Source: Vibrio sp. D404a (GTDB lineage: Bacteria > Pseudomonadota > Gammaproteobacteria > Enterobacterales > Vibrionaceae). Taken from it: a stretch of 64,000 nucleotides of DNA. The translations under genes and the position numbers were made by a program. Location: NCBI RefSeq assembly GCF_030248535.1, contig NZ_JAHGAJ010000001.1, forward strand, positions 1 to 64,000, written 5' to 3'. Positions within the stretch are counted from its first letter, which is position 1. Each line of letters starts with the position of its first letter. Positions 53,329 through 61,218 of the stretch are shown here, one piece after another. The notes beneath the pieces were generated by a model, which worked only from the letters and a program-made list of their open reading frames with translations, was not told the DNA's origin and ran no database searches.

Positions 53329-54648
53329 ATGAATGGAGCACTCACCCCGAATCAGTTGGATTCTCTCTGGATGCCGTTTACGGCAAATCGTGAGTTTAAA
53401 AGTAATCCGCGATTAATGACTTCTGCGTCAGGCTGTTACTTTACCGATCAAAACAACCGCAAGATCTACGACTCGCTGTCTGGTTTATGGACTTGTGGCT
53501 TGGGCCATAACAACCAATATATCAATGAAGCTATAACCAAACAGTTAGCCACATTAGATTACGCCCCTTCGTTTCAATTTGGTCACCCCACTGCATTTGA
53601 GTTAGCTGAACGGATTGCAGACTTGATGCCTAAAGGTTTGGATAAAGTGTTCTTTACCAATGATGGTTCAGAGTCTGTCGATACGGCTCTGAAAATGGCA
53701 CGCGCATACTGGCGAAAGAAAGGTATGGCGAGCAAAACCAAATACATCGGCCGCGTAAAAGGCTATCACGGTGTGAACTTTGGTGGAGTCAGCGTCGGTG
53801 GCATCGTTGGTAACAAGGCACTTTATGGACAAGGGTTGGATACCGATCACTTATCACACACCATCATTCCCGGTAACGAGTTTCAAAAAGGGCTACCAGC
53901 TCAAGGGGCTTACTTAGCTGAGCAGCTTAATGAAATGATCGCTTTGCATGATGCCAGCAATATTGCCGCGGTGATTATTGAACCCGTTGCGGGTTCAGCG
54001 GGCGTGTTGCCACCTCCTGTGGGCTACCTGCAAAAGGTTCGAGAGATCTGTGATAAGAACAATATCCTATTGATCTTTGATGAAGTCATCTGCGCATTCG
54101 GACGAATGGGTGCTTACAGTGGCGCAGAGAAATTTGGCGTCACGCCAGACATCATGACCACAGCGAAACAGTTAACCAACGGCATTATTCCGATGGGCGC
54201 GGTGATCTGTCAAAGTGAAATCTACGACGCTTTCATGGCAAACAGTGGCGATATCAGCGCGATTGAATTCCCTCATGGTTATACCTATTCCGCATCGCCG
54301 GTTGCGTGTGCCGCAGCGATGGCCACACTCGACGAACTCGAAAATCAAAACATCATGGAGCGAGTGAATGGTCTCTCTCCTCTGTTTGAAGAGTCGGTTC
54401 ACTCTCTGCGTGATCTTCCCTACATCAGCGATATCCGCAACTACGGATTAGCGGCCGGAATTACCCTGACACATAAAGATGGCTCACCTGTAAAACGGCC
54501 TTACGAAGTGGCGATGCGCATGTGGGACAAAGGGTTCTACCTACGATATGGCGGCGATACGGTTCAACTGGGCGTCCCATTTATCACCACCCCTGATGAG
54601 ATTGATCGACTGGTTAATGCACTAGGCGAAAGCATTGAGAACAAATAA
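53329..54648 (+). CDS. bauA: Omega-amino acid (beta-alanine):pyruvate aminotransferase
   Basis: A 439-residue class III aminotransferase. LWMPFTANREFKSNPRL, YAPSFQFGHPTAFELAERIA, VFFTNDGSESVDTALKMARA and LLIFDEVICAFGRMGA closely follow beta-alanine:pyruvate transaminases; the PLP-lysine segment is TTAKQLTNGIIPMG. The product from beta-alanine is 3-oxopropanoate (malonate semialdehyde), the substrate of the next gene's enzyme, 15 bp downstream. AAAGGAACG precedes the ATG. A different omega-amino acid cannot be excluded. Confidence 0.87.
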   Translation: MNGALTPNQLDSLWMPFTANREFKSNPRLMTSASGCYFTDQNNRKIYDSLSGLWTCGLGHNNQYINEAITKQLATLDYAPSFQFGHPTAFELAERIADLMPKGLDKVFFTNDGSESVDTALKMARAYWRKKGMASKTKYIGRVKGYHGVNFGGVSVGGIVGNKALYGQGLDTDHLSHTIIPGNEFQKGLPAQGAYLAEQLNEMIALHDASNIAAVIIEPVAGSAGVLPPPVGYLQKVREICDKNNILLIFDEVICAFGRMGAYSGAEKFGVTPDIMTTAKQLTNGIIPMGAVICQSEIYDAFMANSGDISAIEFPHGYTYSASPVACAAAMATLDELENQNIMERVNGLSPLFEESVHSLRDLPYISDIRNYGLAAGITLTHKDGSPVKRPYEVAMRMWDKGFYLRYGGDTVQLGVPFITTPDEIDRLVNALGESIENK

Positions 54649-54663
54649 GACAAGGAGAAGGTA

Positions 54664-56154
54664 ATGAACATTATTGGTCACTATATTAATGGACGCGTGG
54701 TAGAAACCAGTGAGAATTTCTTAGATGTCGACTGCCCATCAACAGGAGCAGTGGAGTCTAAGTTGGCAATGGCTGATAGAGCTTTGGTCAATGAAGTCAT
54801 CACCATTGCTCAGCGAGCACAGCAAGATTGGCGTAAAACCCCACCAGCAAAACGCGCACAGGTCTTCGCTAAATTTAAAGTGTTGGTTGAAGATAACGCA
54901 GAGAAACTGTGTGAGTTGATAGGTAAAGAGCATGGCAAGATAAGCCATGACGCGATGGGGGAGCTGATCCGCGGGATTGAAAATATTGAGTATGCAGCTG
55001 GAGTCCCTGAACTGCTTAAAGGTGAATTCAGTAAAGATGTTGCAGGCCAAATTGATTCTTGGAGTCAATTTGAACCGCTTGGGGTCGTTGTAGGCATCAC
55101 GCCATTTAACTTCCCGGCGATGGTGCCGCTTTGGATGTATCCGATGGCGATTGCTTGCGGCAACAGTTTTATTCTCAAACCTTCTGAACGTGTCCCTTCA
55201 GCGCAGCTATTCCTAGCGCAGCTTCTTCAGCAAGCTGGCCTGCCAGACGGTGTGTTCAATGTGATTAATGGCGACAAGCTGGTGGTAGACGCACTGCTAG
55301 AAGATCCTCGAGTGGAAGCCGTCAGCTTTGTGGGTTCAACACCGATTGCTCATTACGTTTATCAAGAAGCAGCGCGTTATGGCAAGCGATGCCAGGCATT
55401 AGGTGGTGCGAAAAACCATGCGATTGTAATGCCAGATGCCGATTTGGATAACGCTGTCGATCAACTGATTGGAGCTGCTTTTGGCTCTTCTGGCGAGCGT
55501 TGTATGGCGCTATCAGTCGCTGTTGCGGTTGGAGATGAAGTCGCAGATGCACTGATTGCCAAACTGACTGAGCAGATGCGTTCTATCAAAGTTGGCCATT
55601 ATGCTGAGAAAGAGAACAGCTTTGGTGCGGTTATCAGTCAAGAGCACAAGCAACGTATCGAAGAGCATATTACGTCATCGGTTGAGCAGGGGGCTCGCCT
55701 TGTTGTCGATGGACGCAATATCGAAGTGGCTGGCTGTCAGGAAGGGTACTACGTCGGAGCGACTTTGATTGACCATGTCACCACGGAAATGACCAGCTAC
55801 CAAGCGGAAATCTTTGGCCCAGTGCTGCAAGTGATTCGTGTTGAGTCAATGGATCAAGCCGTGCAAATCATCAATGACAACCTATACGGCAACGGCACGT
55901 GTCTATTTACCCGAGATGGTGAAGCGGCGCGCTACTTCAGTGACGAAATTAAAGTGGGCATGGTCGGCATTAATATCCCTCTACCTGTGCCTGTGGCGTA
56001 TCACAGCTTTGGTGGTTGGAAGCAATCGCGATTTGGCGATCTGTGTATCTATGGGCCAGATGCGATTCGCTTCTACACCGATCGTAAAACCATCACTCAA
56101 CGCTGGCCATCTTCCGGTGTGCGTGAAGGTATCAAGTACTCATTCCCAAGCTAA
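54664..56154 (+). CDS. mmsA: CoA-acylating (methyl)malonate-semialdehyde dehydrogenase
   Basis: A 496-residue aldehyde dehydrogenase. The conserved MMSDH blocks are GITPFNFPAMVPLWMYPMAI, LKPSERVPSA, SFVGSTPIA, LGGAKNHAIVMPDAD and the catalytic Cys in GSSGERCMALS. It converts malonate semialdehyde to acetyl-CoA and CO2. Directly behind the beta-alanine transaminase it completes that pathway (the bauC role). It could also act on methylmalonate semialdehyde from valine or thymine, but the context favours beta-alanine. Confidence 0.88.
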   Translation: MNIIGHYINGRVVETSENFLDVDCPSTGAVESKLAMADRALVNEVITIAQRAQQDWRKTPPAKRAQVFAKFKVLVEDNAEKLCELIGKEHGKISHDAMGELIRGIENIEYAAGVPELLKGEFSKDVAGQIDSWSQFEPLGVVVGITPFNFPAMVPLWMYPMAIACGNSFILKPSERVPSAQLFLAQLLQQAGLPDGVFNVINGDKLVVDALLEDPRVEAVSFVGSTPIAHYVYQEAARYGKRCQALGGAKNHAIVMPDADLDNAVDQLIGAAFGSSGERCMALSVAVAVGDEVADALIAKLTEQMRSIKVGHYAEKENSFGAVISQEHKQRIEEHITSSVEQGARLVVDGRNIEVAGCQEGYYVGATLIDHVTTEMTSYQAEIFGPVLQVIRVESMDQAVQIINDNLYGNGTCLFTRDGEAARYFSDEIKVGMVGINIPLPVPVAYHSFGGWKQSRFGDLCIYGPDAIRFYTDRKTITQRWPSSGVREGIKYSFPS

Positions 56155-56235
56155 ATTTCCCTAATGAGTTGTTCTAACTCATCTTTCTACCGGCTTAATT
56201 CCTTATTAAGCCGTCTTTTTGACAAGGAAGGAACT

Positions 56236-57240
56236 ATGAAAACTAACAAGTTATTCAAGTCAGTAGCACTCGCAGCGGTCAGTTCATGTGTAGCATTTAA
56301 CGCAGCCGCTGAGCGTTTCATTTTGGCGCAAGCTTATCCAAACGACCACATCTTTAACTTTGCCGCTGAGACGTTCATGCAAGAGCTTAAGGAAACAGGC
56401 TCTGACTACACACCGCAATATCACTCTGGGGGCGATCTCGGCGATTGGCAGTCTCAGTTTGAGCAAGCGGTTGATGGGGTGATCCCGATGACCATCTCAT
56501 TTGGTGCGTCTGAGTTCGATAAACGCCTTGATCTGACCTGGCTCGGCTACGTTGCCGACGATTGGAACAGCGCTAAACAGATCTATGGTCTGAAAGGTGG
56601 GATGCTCGACATCTACAATGACATCTTTGCTGATATCGGCCTTCATGCTCTTGGCATCGTACCGACGGGTTTTGGCTCTATGGCAATTCGCAAAGGGGTA
56701 GGGAAAGTGCCTGTCGAGTTCCCGGAAGATACCAAAGGGTTGAAAATTCGTACGGTCGATGTACCTGTCGCGGTTGACCGTTTTGCAGACTGGGGATTCT
56801 CAGCGGTACCTATGCCCTATGGTGAGTTGTACACCTCTCTTCAACTTGGCGTGATTGATGGCCGTGGTTTTGGCCCTTCGATCGAAATCTGGCAAATGCG
56901 TGATGTACTAGAGACTTACATTCTGACCAAAGATTACTTTGAGCAAGGATTCTTTCTGGTGAACAAAGAGTGGTGGGATGACTTGTCAGACGAAGAGCGC
57001 AACAAAATGCAACAAGCGGCTGATAAAACCATGCAAGTTGTTTGGCAAAAAGCAGAACAAATTGATGCTGATTACCTTGAGAAGGTGAAAGGAGCGGGCA
57101 TCAAAGTAGTCTCACTTACTGACGCGCAAATGGATAAAGCGAAGGCCAGTATTTATAGCAACGAATGGCCAAGCATGGAGAAAACGGTAGGTAAAGACAT
57201 CATGGATCAAGTCTATTCCGTCTCCGGTGTTCAGAAGTAG
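56236..57240 (+). CDS. TRAP transporter substrate-binding protein (DctP type)
   Basis: A 334-residue periplasmic receptor. The ATG at 56236 has an AGGAAGGA ribosome-binding site and starts a signal peptide (TNKLFKSVALAAVSSCVAFN). Typical DctP blocks are YHSGGDLGDWQSQFEQAVDG, GLKIRTVDVPVAVDRFADWG, VPMPYGELYTSLQLGVIDG and FFLVNKEWWDDLSDEERNKM. The arginine in KIRTVDVP normally pairs with a carboxylate of the ligand, which suits an omega-amino acid. It opens the TRAP part of the operon. Confidence 0.87.
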   Translation: MKTNKLFKSVALAAVSSCVAFNAAAERFILAQAYPNDHIFNFAAETFMQELKETGSDYTPQYHSGGDLGDWQSQFEQAVDGVIPMTISFGASEFDKRLDLTWLGYVADDWNSAKQIYGLKGGMLDIYNDIFADIGLHALGIVPTGFGSMAIRKGVGKVPVEFPEDTKGLKIRTVDVPVAVDRFADWGFSAVPMPYGELYTSLQLGVIDGRGFGPSIEIWQMRDVLETYILTKDYFEQGFFLVNKEWWDDLSDEERNKMQQAADKTMQVVWQKAEQIDADYLEKVKGAGIKVVSLTDAQMDKAKASIYSNEWPSMEKTVGKDIMDQVYSVSGVQK

Positions 57241-57255
57241 CGATGTGAGGCAATT

Positions 57256-57786
57256 ATGAACGACTCTCTTGCACAACGTGATGTGCCTGCTTTTTACAGC
57301 GTGTGTGATTTCTTAGAAATGTTACTTCGATTCATCATGATTAGCTCGGTTATTAGCTTGTCACTATTGATGTTCTTTCAAGTCATCCTGCGCTACGTGT
57401 TTGATTCTCCATTTACTGGTATCGAAGAAGTCGCATTGTTACTTGGGGTATGGGTTTATTTTTCAGGTATGGCCTACGCAACTAAGACGAAGGAGCATAT
57501 CACAGGGGGAGTCATTCATCTTGTCGTCAACAATCCAAGAACCATCGAGCTGATTAAGCTGTTTGGATATCTTGTCTCTCTCAGCGCACTGATGTTCTTT
57601 TCTTATCTCGCTATGGAATATGTGATGAAAATTTATGACAGGGGGCGGTTAAGCACCAACCTAGCTTGGCCTCGCTGGTTGTGGTCTTCTTCGATGGTGT
57701 TTGGTTTTGTCCTTTCTTCACTCTATTTGTTACTCGATATTGGTCGTGACGTTCGCGAACTGTTTAAACCGGAGGGCAGATCATGA
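57256..57786 (+). CDS. TRAP transporter small permease (DctQ type)
   Basis: A 176-residue four-helix membrane protein of the DctQ family, with FFQVILRYVFDSPFTGIEEV as the family signature and TKTKEHITGGVIHL after it. It starts 15 bp after the binding protein and its stop overlaps the large permease start by 4 bp. Confidence 0.87.
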   Translation: MNDSLAQRDVPAFYSVCDFLEMLLRFIMISSVISLSLLMFFQVILRYVFDSPFTGIEEVALLLGVWVYFSGMAYATKTKEHITGGVIHLVVNNPRTIELIKLFGYLVSLSALMFFSYLAMEYVMKIYDRGRLSTNLAWPRWLWSSSMVFGFVLSSLYLLLDIGRDVRELFKPEGRS

Positions 57787-59078
57787 CCTTATTTATTCTC
57801 GCAATGGCAGTCACCGTCGTGCTGCTGCTGATCGGTGTTCCTGTCGCATTTGCTTTTGGGGTAGGCGCACTACTCTTTTCTTATATCACCGGTAGTAACA
57901 TCTCGTTCTTGCTGCCGCATGGTTATAACACAGTAGCCAGCTTTTCACTGTTGGCACTGCCACTGTTTATTTTTTCCGGTTTTGTGATGGCCGAAAGTGG
58001 CATCTCTGAACGTATTCTCAACTTCATTAATGCGTTTGTTGGGCGCATCAAAGGCGGTTTGGGAGCTGTGACTGTGATCAGTTGTACTCTGTTTGGCGCA
58101 ATTTCAGGAAGTTCAACGGCTGCTATTGCCGCTATTGGCAAAATTATGATTCCACGAATGGTTAAAGAGGGCTACCCAGAAGGGCACGCCACTGGTTTGG
58201 TTGCTTGCTCGTCAGTATTGGCGTTGCTGATCCCACCATCCATACCTATGATTATTTTCTCAATTACCAGTGGTATTTCTGTAGGAGCAGCATTCCTCTC
58301 AACCATAGTGCCGGGGCTGTTACTCGCTCTCTGGTACTGCGTACTCAACCATTTCATCTTGAGAAATGAGCAGGGTATCCAAGTACATAAACCCAAGTCT
58401 TATAAAGCTCAGTTTCAAAATATCCAACAAACGGGAAGAAAAGCAACGTTCGCTCTTCTTATGCCGATCATTATTTTAGGCACCATATACAGTGGCTTGG
58501 CGACACCGACGGAAGCTGCCTCTATTGCTGTTGTTTACTCGGTTGTCATTGGACTCATGGTGTACAAAGGCATCAGCTTTAAACAGCTAATGGACATTAC
58601 TGTCAGTTCAGTAGCGATGACGGGATCCATTATCGCGGTGTTGTTCTTTTTATTCGTCATGAGTCGCGCAATGGTATTTCAGCAAATACCGAATCAGATC
58701 GCGGATGCGTTGCTGCAGATTAGTGATAACAAATTGGTACTACTCTTATTGATCAATGTATTGTTAATGCTGATTGGCATGATAGTAGACGATATTTCCG
58801 GAAGTATTCTTGCTGCGGTTATTTTCCTGCCAATCATTAAGGCACTAGGCATCGATCCGATTCATTTTGCTGCTATCGTGGGCGTTAACTTAGGATTGGG
58901 GAACATCTCACCACCATGCGCACCTATGCTTTTCATGGCTGGGGGAGTGGCCAAGCTCTCGCTCGACAAATACATTAAGCCAACCATGAAGCTAATTCTG
59001 CTTGGACACCTGCCTATGGTGCTGATCGTAACCTTCATCCCAAGTCTTTCCTTGTACCTACCAAGCGTACTGCTTTGA
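57783..59078 (+). CDS. TRAP transporter large permease (DctM type)
   Basis: A 431-residue, 12-13-helix sodium-coupled permease. The DctM blocks LPLFIFSGFVMAESGISERI, GAISGSSTAAIAAIGKIMIP, IPPSIPMIIFS, ATPTEAASIAVVYS and the C-terminal NLGLGNISPPCAP are all present. It is translationally coupled to the small permease and closes the operon, which ends in a terminator at 59189-59213. Confidence 0.9.
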   Translation: MTLFILAMAVTVVLLLIGVPVAFAFGVGALLFSYITGSNISFLLPHGYNTVASFSLLALPLFIFSGFVMAESGISERILNFINAFVGRIKGGLGAVTVISCTLFGAISGSSTAAIAAIGKIMIPRMVKEGYPEGHATGLVACSSVLALLIPPSIPMIIFSITSGISVGAAFLSTIVPGLLLALWYCVLNHFILRNEQGIQVHKPKSYKAQFQNIQQTGRKATFALLMPIIILGTIYSGLATPTEAASIAVVYSVVIGLMVYKGISFKQLMDITVSSVAMTGSIIAVLFFLFVMSRAMVFQQIPNQIADALLQISDNKLVLLLLINVLLMLIGMIVDDISGSILAAVIFLPIIKALGIDPIHFAAIVGVNLGLGNISPPCAPMLFMAGGVAKLSLDKYIKPTMKLILLGHLPMVLIVTFIPSLSLYLPSVLL

Positions 59079-59188
59079 TAAGCTGGCATGGAACAGGTGT
59101 GAAATGGGCATAAATGCAGTTAGTATCGCAGAGCTCGTTGGGAGCTAACGTAATGCTATTTTATTGGCACGAGATATTGATATAAAAG

Positions 59189-59213
59189 CGCCTCCGTTTT
59201 GGGAGGCGTTTTT
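59189..59213 (+). terminator. Terminator of the beta-alanine/TRAP operon
   Basis: CGCCTCC/GGAGGCG stem with a GTTTTG loop and five T after it. Confidence 0.88.
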
Positions 59214-59350
59214 GCATTGCAGGTTTTAATTTTTGGTCTTTATCTGATTTTTGGATAGAAGCGAGGTAGAGGTTAAGGTCTAACACACTCGATGGGGAAT
59301 TGAGTAAGCATCTTGAAACTTTGAATGCTTTGTATGTTTACCTTTCGCAC

Positions 59351-59399
59351 AAATCGCACGATTTAATTATATTGACCATTTCATGCGATCAACTACAAT
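59351..59399 (+). promoter_or_regulatory. Toxin-antitoxin promoter and operator
   Basis: A -35 box TTGACC (59372-59377) and a -10 box TACAAT (59394-59399) are 16 bp apart. Just upstream AAATC-GCAC-GATTT (59351-59364) is an inverted repeat, a likely site for autorepression by the antitoxin. Confidence 0.6.
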
Positions 59400-59430
59400 C
59401 TTACTGTAAGTCCAGATGTGGAGATTGAAC

Positions 59431-59673
59431 ATGCACACACTAACAGCAAATGATGCCAAACGTAATTTTGGTGAGCTACTTCTAAGCGCCCAACGTGAGC
59501 CTGTGAAGATTAGTAAAAACAGCAAAGATGCTGTAGTTGTAATGTCTATTAAGGACTATGAAGAGCTGGAGGCGATGAAAGCTGATTACCTTAGACATTG
59601 TTTCGAGTCAGCCAAACAAGATTTGGCACAAGGTAATGAAGTTGATGGTGAAGACTTTTTAAATGCCTTATAA
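59431..59673 (+). CDS. Phd/YefM family antitoxin
   Basis: An 80-residue antitoxin: MHTLTANDAKRNFGELLLSA is the Phd/YefM DNA-binding N-terminus, followed by VVVMSIKDYEELEAMKADYL and an acidic C-terminal toxin-binding tail. The start at 59431 follows GGAGA by six bases; an upstream in-frame ATG at 59416 overlaps that site. It lies 6 bp before a ParE-like toxin gene and would repress the shared promoter. Confidence 0.88.
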   Translation: MHTLTANDAKRNFGELLLSAQREPVKISKNSKDAVVVMSIKDYEELEAMKADYLRHCFESAKQDLAQGNEVDGEDFLNAL

Positions 59674-59679
59674 CCCACT

Positions 59680-59976
59680 ATGCAAAATAATAAATACAAA
59701 CTGAGTAAGTTAGCTCAGGCTCATTTACGGAAAATCAAAAGCTATACCGTTAACAATTTCTCTGAGATGCAGTGGCTAAGTTACAAAGATACGTTACTAG
59801 CTGGTTTTCAAATGCTTGCTGATAACCCAGCTGTTGGTCGCAGTTGTAATGAGATATATCCAGGCGGGTTCTATTTCCCTGTAGGCAAGCATACTGCTTA
59901 TTTTACAAAAGAAGATGGCTTCATTTTGGTTGTAGCTGTACTCAGCCAGTCACAACTTCCTCAGAATCACTTGTAG
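59680..59976 (+). CDS. ParE/RelE-superfamily toxin
   Basis: A 98-residue toxin. YKLSKLAQAHLRKIKSYTVN, the mid-protein GFQMLADNPAVGRSC and YFPVGKHTAYFTKEDGFILV-type strands match the ParE branch, which poisons gyrase; RelE-like mRNA cleavage is the alternative. It starts 6 bp after the antitoxin gene. Toxin-antitoxin pairs stabilise accessory DNA; this one sits next to the remnant of an ABC ATPase gene end. Confidence 0.85.
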   Translation: MQNNKYKLSKLAQAHLRKIKSYTVNNFSEMQWLSYKDTLLAGFQMLADNPAVGRSCNEIYPGGFYFPVGKHTAYFTKEDGFILVVAVLSQSQLPQNHL

Positions 59977-60076
59977 CCAAGAAGCCACCCTAAACTGTTG
60001 TGATATAAACGCTAATGACAAACTAGAAAGAGGCTCAAATAAAAACCATCTAATAAATGTTCTGGTTTTGCGTTTA

Positions 60077-60124
60077 TTATGCGACTAGCTTTAAAAACTG
60101 CCTTACGCTTGTTGAGTCTGATTT
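60077..60124 (-). pseudogene. 16-codon remnant of an amino-acid ABC ATPase 3' end
   Basis: On the minus strand KSDSTSVRQFLKLVA-stop matches NPDSTRVRQFLKLDA-stop at the end of the ABC ATPase at 29720, with DNA similarity over about 50 bp. Nothing else of the gene is left; beyond it lies a TPR gene. It is a third, more diverged, copy of the gene end that forms the 96-bp repeats. Confidence 0.8.
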
Positions 60125-60129
60125 TCAAC

Positions 60130-60612
60130 TCACCACGTTCTATCAAGATCTTTAGCGTATAAAGAAATGGCACGCTGATACTCTTTAATGGCATCGCTAC
60201 TTGTGGTTGATACTAAAAGTTCAAGCAGTAATGATGTTGCTTCTTTATGGCGCCCCAAGTTGTATAAGCACATTGCATAGAAAGGCTGAACTTCAACAGA
60301 GTTGGGGTACTCGCTTAGCGTTTGTTCGAAGTAGGTTAGTGCCTTCGAATACATACCTAGACTTCGATAAGTACTCGCTAGCCCAAACAAAGCATCAAAC
60401 CTTTCTACCGACGATAATGAGCCTGAAAGAGAAGATAGATAGTGCTCGATCGCTTGTTGCTCTTTGCCCTCATTGTCGTACGACCAAGCAATCTGCAAGT
60501 GAGCCTTAGCAGCAAAAGTTTCATCTTTTAATAGTGTTTTAAGTAAGGCTCTCGACTCTTGGTACTTAGACTCTTTGCGTAATTCGATGGCGTGTTTGAT
60601 GATACTTTCCAT
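60130..60612 (-). CDS. TPR repeat protein
   Basis: A 160-residue protein of about four tetratricopeptide repeats (KYQESRALLKTLLKDETFAA, AHLQIAWSYDNEGKEQQAIE, GLASTYRSLGMYSKALTYFE, FYAMCLYNLGRHKEATSLLL). The ATG at 60612 has an AAAGGA ribosome-binding site, better than the longer in-frame starts. There is no signal peptide, so it is cytoplasmic and probably a protein-binding scaffold. Its neighbours do not reveal a partner. Confidence 0.75.
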   Translation of the reverse strand: MESIIKHAIELRKESKYQESRALLKTLLKDETFAAKAHLQIAWSYDNEGKEQQAIEHYLSSLSGSLSSVERFDALFGLASTYRSLGMYSKALTYFEQTLSEYPNSVEVQPFYAMCLYNLGRHKEATSLLLELLVSTTSSDAIKEYQRAISLYAKDLDRTW

Positions 60613-60730
60613 AGTCTTTCCTTTAGGCATAATCTGAAAGCACTTAGACAGAAAACTTCTATACGTAAACACAGGACTCTTCCGCTTAGTTCTTTGTTAC
60701 CGCAATCTTACTAGAAATGAGTTTGCATGA

Positions 60731-60823
60731 CCTGAAAGAAGCCATCCAGCAACATCCATCGATCGTTTCTTCAACCAACTAGATGCGCTGAATATGGAGC
60801 TTAACTTTTCGTTTGAGACTTAA
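60731..60823 (+). pseudogene. Possible C-terminal remnant of a HipB-like (XRE) regulator
   Basis: A short open frame reads PATSIDRFFNQLDALNMELN and a stop, resembling the end of XRE/HipB-type antitoxins. The preceding codon is a stop, and a neighbouring frame carries SLHDLKEAIQQHPS, so the gene is broken. It is short and the match is from memory only. Confidence 0.3.
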
Positions 60824-61218
60824 ACGGAGTACATCACCGTTGCTTCGCCATCGACTGCGACTTCACCGTTCGCGTTTAATACCTGAGTTGATATCACTGC
60901 GATGGGTTTGTCGTCGCGTACGCTAGTTACTTCCACTTTGGCGGTGACGGTTTCGCCTACAAAGATAGGGCGAACAAACTTCAAGGATTGCCCTAAATAG
61001 ATGCTGCCAGCTCCGGGTACTTTTGAGGCCAATAGGCCAGAGATAAGGCTAGATGCCAGCATGCCATGTACGATTGGGCGCTCAAATTGCGTGGTTTTAG
61101 CGAAATCTTCATCTAAATGGATTGGGTTGTAGTCCTCTGAGACACTCGCAAACGCTTCGACGGTTTGTTTATCTAGGGTCTTTTCTATTGTGGCAGTTTG
61201 GCCGATTTCTGGCTTCAT
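60820..61218 (-). CDS. phaJ: (R)-specific enoyl-CoA hydratase, MaoC/PhaJ-like
   Basis: A 132-residue single hotdog-domain hydratase. The catalytic motif is present as YNPIHLDEDFAKTTQFERPI followed by VHGMLASSL (Asp and His). PhaJ enzymes convert trans-2-enoyl-CoA from beta-oxidation into (R)-3-hydroxyacyl-CoA for polyester synthesis. Its start overlaps the phaC stop (TAATG), so it is coupled to the synthase gene; this makes PhaJ more likely than a different MaoC role. Confidence 0.82.
   Translation of the reverse strand: MKPEIGQTATIEKTLDKQTVEAFASVSEDYNPIHLDEDFAKTTQFERPIVHGMLASSLISGLLASKVPGAGSIYLGQSLKFVRPIFVGETVTAKVEVTSVRDDKPIAVISTQVLNANGEVAVDGEATVMYSV

Larger units (their letters stand above)
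59079..59430. other. Gap between the TRAP operon and the toxin-antitoxin pair
   Basis: About 350 bp holding the TRAP operon terminator (59189-59213) and the toxin-antitoxin promoter and operator (59351-59399). No gene is visible. Confidence 0.6.

Noticed and set aside
59431-60130. Chromosomal superintegron cassette (attC sites) around the toxin-antitoxin genes
   Set aside because: No attC-like inverted core sites could be found on either side.
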